Part shown: piece after piece, positions 37,813 to 47,555 of the stretch
Layout: each line of letters starts with the position of its first letter
Position numbering within the stretch: position 1 is the first letter of the stretch
Notes under the pieces: model-generated
What the model was told of the DNA's origin: nothing
The model's input: only the letters and a program-made list of their open reading frames with translations
The model's database searches: none
Program-made: the position numbers and the translations under genes
Source of the DNA: Gloeocapsopsis sp. IPPAS B-1203
GTDB lineage: Bacteria; Cyanobacteriota; Cyanobacteriia; Cyanobacteriales; Chroococcidiopsidaceae
Assembly (NCBI RefSeq): GCF_002749975.1
Contig: NZ_PEIG01000004.1
Span: 62,001 to 126,000 of the forward strand
Direction: 5' to 3'
Length of the DNA: 64,000 nucleotides

Positions 37813-40800
37813 ATGGCAGCAGTTAACCTTTCTCAAGATGGTTACTCGCAAAACTTTGATTCTATAATTAGTTCTGGTTCTGCAACTTGGGTTGATAACA
37901 CTACAATTACGGGCTGGTACACAGCAAGAACTGGAAATGGAACTAGTATTGTCGCATCTACCGGAAGTAGTAATGCTGGAAATCTTTATAGCTTTGGTTT
38001 AGCAAGTGATAGCGATCGCGCTTTAGGATCGATCGGTTCAGGAAATGCAGCAGCAGGAGATTTCTATTGGGGAGTACGCTTAGTTAATAACACCAATGAG
38101 ACAATTACTGGATTAGATATTAATTACTTTGGCGAACAGTGGCGCTTTAGTGGTGCAAATGCTGCCCAAACTGTTGATTTTTCTTACCAAATTGGAGCGC
38201 AAAATTTAACGACAGGTAACTGGATTAACTTCGATCCCCTAGACTTTACCAGTCCCATAACTAGTGGGACAACTGGAGCACTCAATGGCAATGCAGATGC
38301 TAATCGTACATTTAAATCAGCAACTTTAACAAATTTAGTTCTTGAAGCTGAACAAGAAATTTGGTTACGCTGGTTTGATCCCGATCATCCTGGCGCAGAT
38401 CATGGTTTAGCAATTGATAATTTTACGATTGCAATTAGCGAACAAGGCGATCCAGATCCCGATCCAGTTGAACCTGGTGATGTGCGGATTTTTGATATTC
38501 AAGGAACATCGCACCGTTCACCCCTAGAAGGACAGCAAGTGACAAACGTTCCTGGAATTGTCACCGCCGTGAGAAATAACGGCTTTTACATTCAAGATGC
38601 AACAGGTGACGGCAATGATGCGACTTCAGATGGTATTTTTATCTTTACTTCTTCTGCTCCCAATGTTGCGGTAGGCGATGAAATTTTAGCTAGTGGAACT
38701 GTCGGCGAGTTTCGTCCTGGTGGTGCAAACAGCGGTAACTTGACAACAACGCAGATTGGTGGTGCAGGTAATCCAGCGGCAAATTTTAGCATATTGTCGC
38801 GTGGTAACGCGCTACCAGAAACAACAATTATTGGTGTAGAAGGAAGAAAGCCTCCTACCGAGAGAATTTATGGCGATGCTGTAGGAAGTAATGTCGAAAA
38901 TCCTGGTAACGAATTTAATCCACAACGCAACGGACTCGACTTTTACGAAAGTTTAGAAGGAATGCGCGTGCAAGTTGATGGTGGTGTTGTTGTCGGTCCA
39001 ACAAACCGATTTAATGAAATTTGGGTACTAGGAGACAATGGTGTTGCGGCGACAGGGCGCACTCCGCGTGGTGGTATTGTGATTAGTCCTGATGACTTTA
39101 ACCCTGAACGCATTCAGATTCAAATCGATAGTAGATTGACACCAGGAAGCGCACCTCAAGTCAATGTTGGCGATCGCTTAAATAGTGTCACTGGCATCAT
39201 GGATTACAGCTTCGGTAACTTTGAAGTGTTGAGTACCGTTCCTGTAACAGCAACACCAGGAGGACTACAGCGGGAAGTCACAACATTAAATCCAGTAGGC
39301 GATCGCTTAACAGTTGCGTCTTATAATATCGAAAACTTTCATCCTGGTAGTTCTGCATCACAAATTAATGGTGTCGCCGGACATATCGCCCAAAACCTGA
39401 AAGCACCAGACATTATTGCATTGCAAGAAGTTCAGGATAACTCTGGTCCAACAAATAACGGTGTTGTAGATGCTTCCCAATCTTATCAGGTATTAATTGA
39501 TGCGATCGCAGCCCGTGGTGGACCTACATACAAGTTTCGCGACATCGCCCCTGTCGATGGACAAGACGGCGGTCAACCTGGTGGAAACATCCGCGTTGGC
39601 TACCTTTACAATCCTGAACGGGTGAACTTTATCGATCGCCCTGGTGGTACTGCAACAAGTGAAACGACAATTATTAACGGTCGGCTGTCAGAAAGTCCTG
39701 GTAGAGTAGAACCCAACGATCCAGCATTTACTTCTAGCCGCAAACCACTAGCTGGCGAGTTTGTCTTTAATGGTCAGCGGTTATTTTTAATCAACAATCA
39801 CTTTAGCTCAAAAGGTGGTAGCGATCCGCTGTTTGGTCGCTTTCAACCGCCTAATAATAATGGAGAAGATGCGCGTACCGAACAAGCGCGGATTAATCGC
39901 GAGTTTGTCGAAGATATCTTAGCAGCAAATTCAGACGCCAGAGCAATTGTCTTAGGTGACTTAAATGAATTTCAGTTTTTCCCACCTTTGGAAGTTCTTG
40001 AGGGAGGGGCTGAACAAGTGCTAAACAATTTGACTGAAACCTTACCAGAAAATGAACGTTACAGCTACATTTTTGAAGGTAACTCGCAAGCCTTGGATCA
40101 CATTTTAGTCACCGATAGCTTATTACCTAACGCTGAATACGATGTAGTTCATGTCAATGCAGAATTTGTCGATCAAGATAGCGATCACGATCCCTTACTA
40201 TCGCGCTTTGCATTAGCAAATCCAACTTCTACAGTGGGTAATTCTCGTTTAGTGTTTGGAACTGCTAGTGATGATGAAATCGCCGCCCAAGGTAGACAAA
40301 CTATCTTTGCAGGTAATGGTGATGACTTAGTAGGTCCTGCACCAAGTTCAACTGGTAACAATATCATTAATGGTGGTTTAGGTAACGACGAATTGTTTGC
40401 TCGTACCAATGATACTTTAATCGGTGGTTTGGGTAATGATTATTTAAATGCCGCAGATGGTACAGGTAATAATCAACTCTACGGTGGTATTGGTAATGAT
40501 ACTTTGTTTGCAGGTGGAGCCAATGATCGACTTTATGGTCAACTTGGTAACGATGTCCTCTATGCTGGTAGCGGTGGTAACTTCCTGAGTGGAGGTTTAG
40601 GAAACGATCAGTTTTGGATTGCGTTGAATCAACTACCAGAAACAGCAAATACGATTACTGACTTTAATCTAGGCAATAATGTCCTTGGAATCGGTGGAAC
40701 TGCACAGATCAATTTTGATGACCTGACAATTGCCCAAAGTGGTGCTAATACGTTAATTAGTGCTTTAGACCAAGATATTGCTGTTCTCACAGGCGTTCAA

Positions 40801-40839
40801 GCTAGTACACTCAGTCGTAATAGTTTCGTATTTGCCTAA
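37813..40839 (+). CDS. Secreted ExeM/NucH-like nuclease with RTX calcium-binding repeats
   Basis: A 1008-residue protein. Residues 1-210 are a Gly/Asn-rich beta domain without a classical signal peptide. After a DPDPDP linker (about 215) comes an OB-fold-like segment of the YhcR type (IQGTSHRSPLEGQ, NNGFYIQD). Residues 495-800 are an endonuclease/exonuclease/phosphatase domain: SYNIENF (near 504), IALQEVQD, VLGDLNEF and SDHDP (near 790), the metal and catalytic motifs. Residues 820-935 hold RTX nonapeptides (GGLGNDEL, GGLGNDYL, GGIGNDTL, GQLGNDVL, GGLGNDQF), which bind calcium outside the cell and go with type I (TolC-dependent) secretion signalled from the C-terminus. Likely role: extracellular DNA or phosphate scavenging. 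Substrate not known. Confidence 0.92.
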   Translation: MAAVNLSQDGYSQNFDSIISSGSATWVDNTTITGWYTARTGNGTSIVASTGSSNAGNLYSFGLASDSDRALGSIGSGNAAAGDFYWGVRLVNNTNETITGLDINYFGEQWRFSGANAAQTVDFSYQIGAQNLTTGNWINFDPLDFTSPITSGTTGALNGNADANRTFKSATLTNLVLEAEQEIWLRWFDPDHPGADHGLAIDNFTIAISEQGDPDPDPVEPGDVRIFDIQGTSHRSPLEGQQVTNVPGIVTAVRNNGFYIQDATGDGNDATSDGIFIFTSSAPNVAVGDEILASGTVGEFRPGGANSGNLTTTQIGGAGNPAANFSILSRGNALPETTIIGVEGRKPPTERIYGDAVGSNVENPGNEFNPQRNGLDFYESLEGMRVQVDGGVVVGPTNRFNEIWVLGDNGVAATGRTPRGGIVISPDDFNPERIQIQIDSRLTPGSAPQVNVGDRLNSVTGIMDYSFGNFEVLSTVPVTATPGGLQREVTTLNPVGDRLTVASYNIENFHPGSSASQINGVAGHIAQNLKAPDIIALQEVQDNSGPTNNGVVDASQSYQVLIDAIAARGGPTYKFRDIAPVDGQDGGQPGGNIRVGYLYNPERVNFIDRPGGTATSETTIINGRLSESPGRVEPNDPAFTSSRKPLAGEFVFNGQRLFLINNHFSSKGGSDPLFGRFQPPNNNGEDARTEQARINREFVEDILAANSDARAIVLGDLNEFQFFPPLEVLEGGAEQVLNNLTETLPENERYSYIFEGNSQALDHILVTDSLLPNAEYDVVHVNAEFVDQDSDHDPLLSRFALANPTSTVGNSRLVFGTASDDEIAAQGRQTIFAGNGDDLVGPAPSSTGNNIINGGLGNDELFARTNDTLIGGLGNDYLNAADGTGNNQLYGGIGNDTLFAGGANDRLYGQLGNDVLYAGSGGNFLSGGLGNDQFWIALNQLPETANTITDFNLGNNVLGIGGTAQINFDDLTIAQSGANTLISALDQDIAVLTGVQASTLSRNSFVFA

Positions 40840-40861
40840 CCTTTAGGTTCTTGTTATGTTT

Positions 40862-40889
40862 AGGCGATCGCCCAAAGCCGCGATCGCCT
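40862..40889 (+). terminator. HIP1-containing hairpin after the RTX nuclease gene
   Basis: A perfect 10-bp inverted repeat, AGGCGATCGC (40862-40871) and GCGATCGCCT (40880-40889), with an 8-nt loop, 23 bp after the stop codon, followed by a short TCTTTG. It may stop transcription, but the T-run is weak. Confidence 0.5.
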
Positions 40890-41098
40890 CTTTGCTTCAG
40901 ATAAATTTGAAAACTCACAGCCAAAACTCAGGAAGTCCTCAGATTGGCTAAGTATAATCTGAGCGATTAAGGCTGAATTGTACTTTCCACGCTGGAACCT
41001 TAGTAAAGTTTGAGCTTGTCGAGGGCAAATTTGGTTTAACTGCTCGAAATGTGCAAAAACAGGAAAACTACTGTTAGTGTAAGTTCATTAAATTCAGT

Positions 41099-41587
41099 AT
41101 GAGTGCAGCCGATGTTGCCAGAACCATTCAACTCATCATTGCTCCAGTAGTCCTGATTACTGCGTGCGCCATTGTTCAAGGCAGTGTTTTAGGGCGATTT
41201 ATGTATGTTGGACAGCGGATGCGATCGCTAGCGAACGAGCGTTTGGAACTGTTACACACAGGCAAAATGGAAAATGCCTTTTCTCTAGAACGTTTACAGG
41301 AGATTGATCGCCAAACTCCCTTGCTCAAGCAACGTCATCAGCTTTTACAAGAGGCTGTGCTGCTCATCTACAATGCTATCTCCATTTTTCTCATTACTAT
41401 GTTTGTGATTGCTTTATCGGTAGCTTTAAATGCTGGCGGAGTTGCTTTTGTTGCCCTCTTGTGCTTTCTAATAGGGACTAGCCTGCTTCTTATGGGTGTC
41501 ATTTTTGCAGGACAGGAGATTCGTATATCTCATAAGGCAATCTGCTATGAAATTGATCGCATCAGTTCTTTGACTAAGTTTTTTTGA
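41099..41587 (+). CDS. DUF2721 family membrane protein
   Basis: A 162-residue protein with three likely membrane segments: LIIAPVVLITACAIVQGSVLG near the start, then ISIFLITMFVIALSVAL and GVAFVALLCFLIGTSLLLMGV. The cytosolic loop RMRSLANERLELL between the first two is the hallmark of DUF2721. The function of the family is not known to me. It stands alone: a hairpin lies upstream, and a convergent gene lies 61 bp downstream. Confidence 0.85.
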   Translation: MSAADVARTIQLIIAPVVLITACAIVQGSVLGRFMYVGQRMRSLANERLELLHTGKMENAFSLERLQEIDRQTPLLKQRHQLLQEAVLLIYNAISIFLITMFVIALSVALNAGGVAFVALLCFLIGTSLLLMGVIFAGQEIRISHKAICYEIDRISSLTKFF

Positions 41588-41648
41588 TGAATAAACAAGC
41601 TGGGTTAACAGAGAACGTAGATTATGTTAGCAACACCACTTGCAGTTA

Positions 41649-42038
41649 TTAGGTAATTTTATTTGGAATTCGTTTAATTACTAAAACAACGAACAGAAAT
41701 AAAGCACAGCATGATACAGCTACTAGTGTTTCTTTAATCTTTGGAGATATAACTACGATAAATCCCTGTCCTTTAATCAAAGCAGAAAAGCTGGAAACAC
41801 AGAATGGCATGAGATACAACCTGAATGTTTGCCAGCGATCGCGCTTGCCACCCTTTCCAGAAGAAACACTTAATACTAGCGCTGTACCAATGACAGCACT
41901 AATACCAACGGCATTAATCCATATTTTAGGCGATGGATCAAAATAGAAATAGACGATTACAATATACCAAATAAGATAGCACCAAAGAATTGCTTTATCT
42001 AATTTGAGTTGATAAAGATATTGAATTAACAACTTCAT
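41649..42038 (-). CDS. Small multi-pass membrane protein, unknown
   Basis: A 129-residue protein with about four hydrophobic segments (around residues 17-33, 42-60, 76-90 and 106-122) and a short basic loop GKGGKRDRW. I recognise no family. It is convergent with the DUF2721 gene. The start ATG at 42038 gives a normal N-terminus. Codon use looks like its neighbours. Confidence 0.6.
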   Translation of the reverse strand: MKLLIQYLYQLKLDKAILWCYLIWYIVIVYFYFDPSPKIWINAVGISAVIGTALVLSVSSGKGGKRDRWQTFRLYLMPFCVSSFSALIKGQGFIVVISPKIKETLVAVSCCALFLFVVLVIKRIPNKIT

Positions 42039-42603
42039 ATATCTAAAGTGCCTTTTCTATTTCATCTAATACCTAAAATCATCTACTGCCAAAAACAGAT
42101 GGAAGTGATTTTTTTATTGACATAGCTTAATATGCTAAGATAGCAACCATAGTTTACTTAGATTCTGTAATAACTGAACCAATAAACTCTCCTTTCATTG
42201 GTTGAGAAAAATTAGAATTATCGAATATGTTGATGATTTTCATCTTTAGGCTCTATCACACTACTGAAAATACCTCTCAAAGCTAAAAAACGCTACCTTT
42301 CAGAGTTCTCCAAGACTCAATCTGCTCATTGATCGCTTTGCAGCATTGCTCACTGATAACCTTACGTTGAAGAACTAAAGGAACTGTTGTAAGCGCTAAG
42401 GTAGGGTAAAGGTTGTATTTTAAAGTAGTGAAGGGTTAATAGAAGTAACATTTGTAACTGTTGTCCTTAGCTATTAGCCCCTACTGACATCAACCCAAGG
42501 TATCTATTTCAAATGGAGACATTATGTTACCTATTCGGGACTATCCAGAAATTTTATGTTGGTGTAAAGAATATGGTTTCATTTTCAACACGCATCATTA
42601 AAT
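42039..42603. other. Intergenic region without recognised gene
   Basis: 565 bp between two - strand genes. A + strand open frame at 42513-42770 exists but overlaps the exported-protein gene and has no recognisable features, so I treat it as chance. No RNA gene, repeat or clear promoter seen. Confidence 0.4.
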
Positions 42604-43515
42604 TCAGAGACAAGCTTCAGTTGTCCAATCTTGAGAACCGCGTCCTTGTTGACATCGCTGTTGTCTACCAGCCCATACCATCCGCCATTGCGATCGCTGC
42701 GCTACTGGCTCAAATTCTACGCGATAGCGCACATCCCGTACTGAATCATCAGGTAAGTTATTTTGCGTAATTGTGACGACTTGCTGGCGATCGCCATCAT
42801 CAACAGTTACAGTTTGTTGAAAATTGCCTTCTTGTGGTTCTTGTATTCCAAATGCAGCGATCGCAATTTCTCTGGGGTTACTTCCAGTTAAATCTGAATT
42901 GATTTGTTCTAAATTAATTGCACTATAATTATCTCGTTCGTTAGTTGCAATAGGACATTCTGAGACAAGCGCAAGTGTATTTCCTTGCAGTGTATAAGTT
43001 TGCATTACTGCTTGTGGTGGGTCATTTTTCGTAACGTTTGCCTGAATTTGTCCAGCGTTTACTACAATGGACTGGACTTGTATGCGGTCGCCTAATAATA
43101 CTGCATCAACAGGACGCGGATTACTGGCTATATTCAAAACTGAGGAAAGATAAGCTGTCTGTTCATTTACAGTCAATATAGCTACAGCATCTTCATTGCC
43201 ATCATTATTCAAATCTGCAAATGTAATGAAACCTGGCTTGTCTACTAGAGTGACTGTCACCGCCTTAGCTTGATCTTGATAAAATCCATTCCGAAGTTGA
43301 ACTGAACCAACGTTAGGTAGCTGATAAGTAGTATTTTTTACTCTTTCAGCTTTTTGACACCAAGCTTGCTTCTGTGGAGTCCAAACTTCACGAGTTCTAC
43401 AGTTATACCAAGGTTGTGCAGACGGTGCATTACTTTGAGCATTTGCTATCATCAAAGGCATCAATCCTAAAGCGGCACTAACAGCAAACAAAGTGATTTT
43501 ACTTTGAATTTTCAT
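42604..43515 (-). CDS. Exported protein of unknown function
   Basis: About 303 residues. From Met at 43515 the N-terminus is a signal peptide (KIQSKITLFAVSAALGLMP, cleavage near ANAQS). A small Cys-containing region follows (WYNCRTREVW, QAWCQKAE), then a beta-rich body with an Asp-rich calcium-loop-like segment, DLNNDGNEDAVAIL. A four-residue longer form from TTG 43527 is possible; I chose ATG 43515 because it fits the signal peptide. The C-terminus has a Cys pair (RQQRC, TEACL). Probably periplasmic or outer-membrane associated. No operon partner. Confidence 0.7.
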   Translation of the reverse strand: MKIQSKITLFAVSAALGLMPLMIANAQSNAPSAQPWYNCRTREVWTPQKQAWCQKAERVKNTTYQLPNVGSVQLRNGFYQDQAKAVTVTLVDKPGFITFADLNNDGNEDAVAILTVNEQTAYLSSVLNIASNPRPVDAVLLGDRIQVQSIVVNAGQIQANVTKNDPPQAVMQTYTLQGNTLALVSECPIATNERDNYSAINLEQINSDLTGSNPREIAIAAFGIQEPQEGNFQQTVTVDDGDRQQVVTITQNNLPDDSVRDVRYRVEFEPVAQRSQWRMVWAGRQQRCQQGRGSQDWTTEACL

Positions 43516-44138
43516 TCCTCTCACCAAATAAATAACTACTAAGTTATTGACGCTGATTACACCAAAATCCTTCCCGTATTATTTTCCATGATTTTGGGTA
43601 GAAGAAGATTGGTAAACAAGAATAAAAGAAGTTAGAGGAAACCATCTTAGAAACTGGTAGCTTGTGTGAAGCCTAAGAATCTTAAACACGTTCATAGATT
43701 ATTTGAAATTACTGTGTAGCACTCACTTTATTTTTAAAACTCAATCGATTTGTACTAAAAAATTTTAAAGACACAAAAAAATACTTAAATTTTGCTGTAG
43801 AAATAGTGGCAAAAATTTAAAAAACTTAATTAAAAATAATTTGTTTTTTTTAATCATTAATACTATTCCAGAAAAAATTAAATTTTACTGAGAAAAACAT
43901 TAAGAGGTTAGTAGCTAAATTCTCAGCTTAATTGACCAAAACTTTTAGAAAAATATCATTCATAGACTCATGACTCAGGCAAAAATGTAATTACATAGAG
44001 TTGTGATAAATAAATCACTTAAATATGTTTAATAAACAGCGTGCAGAGATTAACACCATGAGTTTTGTCACAACCAATACTGAGTATTATTTTTATGTCT
44101 TATTTGAGTAATTGCTATCCATCCGAGGAGAATTATCT
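43516..44138. other. AT-rich divergent intergenic region
   Basis: 623 bp between divergent genes, with long A/T runs around 43740-43900, clearly more AT-rich than the surroundings. It should carry promoters for both flanking genes. I find no open frame with family features, no tRNA and no strong hairpin. Confidence 0.45.
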
Positions 44139-44936
44139 ATGAGACTTGAAGGTAAAGTTGCCTTGGTAACAGGTAGCAGTCAAGGAATCGGACAAGGAAT
44201 TGTCGTGCGACTTGCCCAAGAAGGGGCAGATGTTGTCATTAACTATCGTTCGCACCCAGAGGGGGCAGAGGAAACCTTAGCGAAAGTACAAGCTACTGGT
44301 GGCAGGTGCTACATGGCTCAGCGTTCTAAATCACAAGGCTATACGATTCAGGCAGATTTAGGTAACGTCAATGAAATCCGCCAACTGATTGCAGAAAGCA
44401 TTGCGTATTTTGGCAAGCTAGACATTTTAGTAAATAATGCTGGACTTGAGAAACACGCTCCGTTTTGGGAAGTTACAGAGGCTGATTACGATGCCATAAT
44501 GAATGTCAATTTAAAGGGAGTTTTCTTTACTACCCAAGCTTTTGTGCAACACCTAATCGCAACTCAAAGATCTGGAAAGATTATTAACATCAGTTCCGTG
44601 CATGAGGAACTGTCATTTCCTAACTTCACAGCGTATTGTGCTAGTAAGGGTGGCATGAAAATGCTAACACGCAATTTAGCAGTTGAATTAGGTTCCTTCG
44701 GCATCACAATTAACAATGTTGCACCAGGAGCTATAGAAACACCGATTAATATTAAACTCTTGAACGATCCTCAAAAGTTAAGTGCGTTACTGCGAAATAT
44801 TCCCCTTGGTCGTTTGGGACAACCGCAAGATGTTGCTTCTCTTGTTGCCTTTTTAGCATCCTCGGATGCTGGCTACGTTACAGGTAGCACCTTTTTTGTC
44901 GATGGTGGCTTGCTTTGGAATTATCAGGAGCAGTAA
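44139..44936 (+). CDS. Short-chain dehydrogenase/reductase, glucose 1-dehydrogenase-like
   Basis: A 265-residue SDR: TGSSQGIG (cofactor binding), NNAG, ISS and YCASKGG (catalytic Tyr-x-x-x-Lys), with the C-terminus TGSTFFVDGG. The substrate is not fixed by sequence; cyanobacterial relatives are annotated as glucose 1-dehydrogenases. The start is ATG 44139, with GAGGAG about 8 bp upstream, rather than the longer TTG form. About 11-13 residues near positions 56-66 (CYMAQRSKSQ) look extra compared with the family, where Gly-Gly is followed almost directly by TIQADL. This is in a surface loop after the second beta strand. The next gene starts 64 bp downstream. Confidence 0.88.
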   Translation: MRLEGKVALVTGSSQGIGQGIVVRLAQEGADVVINYRSHPEGAEETLAKVQATGGRCYMAQRSKSQGYTIQADLGNVNEIRQLIAESIAYFGKLDILVNNAGLEKHAPFWEVTEADYDAIMNVNLKGVFFTTQAFVQHLIATQRSGKIINISSVHEELSFPNFTAYCASKGGMKMLTRNLAVELGSFGITINNVAPGAIETPINIKLLNDPQKLSALLRNIPLGRLGQPQDVASLVAFLASSDAGYVTGSTFFVDGGLLWNYQEQ

Positions 44937-45000
44937 TGAGGATAATATCTATACCCCAAAACTGGCACGATACACCAGACTGTTGCCAAATAGGAACTGA

Positions 45001-46299
45001 ATGTCTGCAATGAGACAAATTGAAAATCCCATTTTCAGAAGTATTAAAAGAGCTGGTGCTGCTTTTGCAATCTCGACGATCGTTTCTGGTGCAGTTGTAG
45101 GGTTCACAAATGTGAAAGATAAAGCCAGATTGGGCGTTTATGCTTCATTGCTGGGAACTAGTTGTGGCGCGATCGCTAGTTTGGTTTCTAGCATCAGCAC
45201 GAAAAAATCAATGACTCAGCCCACTGGTAGTTCTACTTGGCAAGACTGGCGCAATTTTATTGTCATTCGCAAGGTAAAAGAAAGCGAGGAAATCACCTCG
45301 TTCTACCTGAAACCAGAGGATAACGCTGAAATTCCTAACTTCCAACCAGGGCAATTTTTAACAATCAAACTAGACATTCCTGGGCAAGCTAAACCTGTGA
45401 TTCGTACTTATTCACTCTCAGATGACTCTGAAGGCTGCGAATACTATCGTCTCTCGATTAAGCGAGAACCTGCGCCACCAGGATTAGATGTACCGCCAGG
45501 GATTGCGTCTAACTTTATGCACGATCGCATCAATGAAGGAGCGGTAATTTTAGTTAAGCCACCTAAAGGTAATTTTGTGCTTGATGTCAACAAGTCATTA
45601 CCAGCCGTACTTATTAGCAACGGGGTAGGGATTACTCCCATGCTCAGTATGGTAAAAGCTTGTAGTCGTCTCAATCCCAACCGATCAATCTGGTTTTTAC
45701 ATGGGGTACGGAATGGTCAATTTCATGCGTTTCGGGACGAGGTATTAGCGATCGCTCGCCAAAATCCTAACCTACACGTTCATTTTTGCTATAGTCGTCC
45801 GCGACCGGAAGACGAAGGTTACTATCACAGTATTGGTTACATCAATGCGGCTCTAGTTAAAAGTTTAGTTGAGCAAGCGGAGTATTTTCTTTGTGGTTCT
45901 CCACCTTTTATGGAGTCCATAATGGCAGGACTTAAGGAAGCAGGAGTAGCTAGCAGCAGCATCTTGTTTGAATCTTTCGGTACGCCGATGAAAGCCACAG
46001 CTGAAAAACATCCTGTTGTCAATCGAGATGAGGTAGTTGAAGCAGCAGAAATTCTCTTTGCTAAATCGGGCAAAACCCTCACCTGGCGAAAGGGTGAAGG
46101 AACTATTTTAGAATTTGCGCAAGCCAACGATCTTCATCCTGCCTACAGTTGTCGTATAGGCATTTGCGGTACTTGTCAGTGCAAAATTCTAGCAGGCGAG
46201 GTTGCCTATCAAGAACCACCAACTGCAGAGATTGATGAAGGTGCGGTACTGATTTGTATTTCTAAGCCTAAAACCTCAAATCTTGTTCTCGATCTTTGA
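45001..46299 (+). CDS. Membrane-anchored FAD/NAD(P)-binding oxidoreductase with C-terminal 2Fe-2S ferredoxin domain
   Basis: 432 residues. Residues 17-70 contain two Gly/Ala-rich hydrophobic stretches (probable membrane hairpin). Residues 80-320 are a ferredoxin-reductase-type unit: RTYSLSD binds FAD, NGVGITPML binds the nicotinamide, and CGSPPFMES is near the C-terminal part of this unit. Residues 345-432 are a plant-type ferredoxin with CRIGICGTCQC and a fourth Cys in LICIS. The order flavin-NAD-2Fe-2S resembles HmpX/NADH oxidoreductase Hcr-type proteins and class IA-like reductases. It would pass electrons from NAD(P)H to an unknown acceptor. It lies behind the SDR gene, possibly co-transcribed. 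Confidence 0.88.
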   Translation: MSAMRQIENPIFRSIKRAGAAFAISTIVSGAVVGFTNVKDKARLGVYASLLGTSCGAIASLVSSISTKKSMTQPTGSSTWQDWRNFIVIRKVKESEEITSFYLKPEDNAEIPNFQPGQFLTIKLDIPGQAKPVIRTYSLSDDSEGCEYYRLSIKREPAPPGLDVPPGIASNFMHDRINEGAVILVKPPKGNFVLDVNKSLPAVLISNGVGITPMLSMVKACSRLNPNRSIWFLHGVRNGQFHAFRDEVLAIARQNPNLHVHFCYSRPRPEDEGYYHSIGYINAALVKSLVEQAEYFLCGSPPFMESIMAGLKEAGVASSSILFESFGTPMKATAEKHPVVNRDEVVEAAEILFAKSGKTLTWRKGEGTILEFAQANDLHPAYSCRIGICGTCQCKILAGEVAYQEPPTAEIDEGAVLICISKPKTSNLVLDL

Positions 46300-46441
46300 T
46301 GAGGCAGAAGAACTAAAGGAAATCGAAAAGCGAGAGTGACATAATTATGAGTTAGCATCACGATACTTGAGTAGCCTGTATTTGCTGCAATACTTGTGAC
46401 GGGTTCCCTGTAGACTGCTGTAAAAAAGGAGGGCAAAGTTG

Positions 46442-46813
46442 ATGAAACCAGAGGAAATCCGATCGCGCATCCAACAAGCTGCTCATGCTTGGATGACAGG
46501 TAACGCTGAAGCCTTTGCAGAGCTGTTTGTGCCAGATGGAGAATTTATTGTCCCAGGCGATCGCTGGATAGGAAGAGCAGCAATTCGGCAAGCAGTTGTT
46601 GATTTCGCCGCAGCCCATTCTCATGTCCAAATAGAGATTCAACGCATTCTCATTGATGGAGATTCAGCTGTAGTAGAATGGCACTGGCAAGAAGAGATTG
46701 CAGGAACCCACAATTCAGCTGACGATGCGATCGCAATTGATTTTCAAAATGGACTTATCAGCCGCTGGCGGGAATATATTGATACTCAAAGCTGCATGAA
46801 ATCAACTAGCTGA
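46442..46813 (+). CDS. SnoaL-like / NTF2-fold protein
   Basis: A 123-residue small cone-shaped fold: [20 protein letters not shown] at the start, then [31 protein letters not shown] and ISRWREYID, as in SnoaL/DUF4440 proteins. These act as small isomerases, hydrolases or binding proteins; the role here is unknown. ATG 46442 is favoured, with AGGAGG about 10 bp upstream; a TTG one codon earlier is possible. Confidence 0.78.
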   Translation: MKPEEIRSRIQQAAHAWMTGNAEAFAELFVPDGEFIVPGDRWIGRAAIRQAVVDFAAAHSHVQIEIQRILIDGDSAVVEWHWQEEIAGTHNSADDAIAIDFQNGLISRWREYIDTQSCMKSTS

Positions 46814-46862
46814 TCCTCTAGAGCGATCGCAGATTAATTACTCTTCAGTCAGAATAGTAAAT

Positions 46863-47354
46863 ATGAAAAAACGAGACTTTTTGCAAGCTGGTGCTGCAAT
46901 AGTTGGCACAGCATGGTTATCGCGTAATCTACTTTGGACGAACAATATGGCAATGGCAAATCATCAATTTGAGATCGAAAAAGCGGAGGCAGAATGGCGC
47001 GAAACCTTGACACCAGAGCAATTTCGTGTATTACGTCAACACGGAACCGAACGGGCGAGAACGAGTCCCTTAGATAAGCAATATGGTAAAGGCACGTATG
47101 TGTGTGCTGGTTGCAACCTGCCATTATTTACATCGGAGACTAAATTTGATAGCGGTACTGGTTGGCCTAGCTTTTATGCGCCAATTGAGGGTGCGGTTGC
47201 CACAAGTATTGATAGAACATTGTTTATGACGAGAGTTGAAGTGCATTGTCGGCGCTGTGGCGGGCATTTAGGACATGTGTTTAATGATGGACCGAAACCA
47301 ACTGGTAAACGTTACTGCATGAATGGCGTAGCAATGAAGTTTGTTTCTGCATAA
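46863..47354 (+). CDS. msrB: Peptide-methionine (R)-S-oxide reductase MsrB with export signal
   Basis: 163 residues. The body (from about 40) is a complete MsrB: CAGC and CRRC zinc pairs, [20 protein letters not shown] and the reactive Cys in RYCMNG. It reduces methionine R-sulfoxide in proteins. The N-terminus [19 protein letters not shown] resembles a twin-arginine (KR variant) signal, suggesting action outside the cytoplasm, in line with other 'TAT-signal' cyanobacterial MsrB forms. The gene lies about 50 bp after the SnoaL-like gene. Confidence 0.93.
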   Translation: MKKRDFLQAGAAIVGTAWLSRNLLWTNNMAMANHQFEIEKAEAEWRETLTPEQFRVLRQHGTERARTSPLDKQYGKGTYVCAGCNLPLFTSETKFDSGTGWPSFYAPIEGAVATSIDRTLFMTRVEVHCRRCGGHLGHVFNDGPKPTGKRYCMNGVAMKFVSA

Positions 47355-47555
47355 TCCAAAGCCCTCCGACTTTAAGACAGCAGGGATGCAGGGGTGAAAT
47401 GAGATCTCTTGGAAATTAATCTCAAGTTCTCTTTGTCAAGACTTATCTATTTCTCATTTTGATCTCAGGACTACATCAAGTTATCAGTAGATAATCCAAA
47501 TAGCTAATTCATCGTGTCTATTTAGATGCTTTTTAGCTAGAAAGGAGACTTATTG

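Noticed and set aside
40953-40958. TATAAT box upstream of the DUF2721 gene
   Set aside because: No -35 element at suitable distance and about 140 bp from the start codon, so it is not supported as a promoter.
42513-42770. An 85-codon + strand open frame
   Set aside because: It overlaps the well-supported exported-protein gene on the other strand, has no ribosome site or family features, and reads like an antisense shadow.
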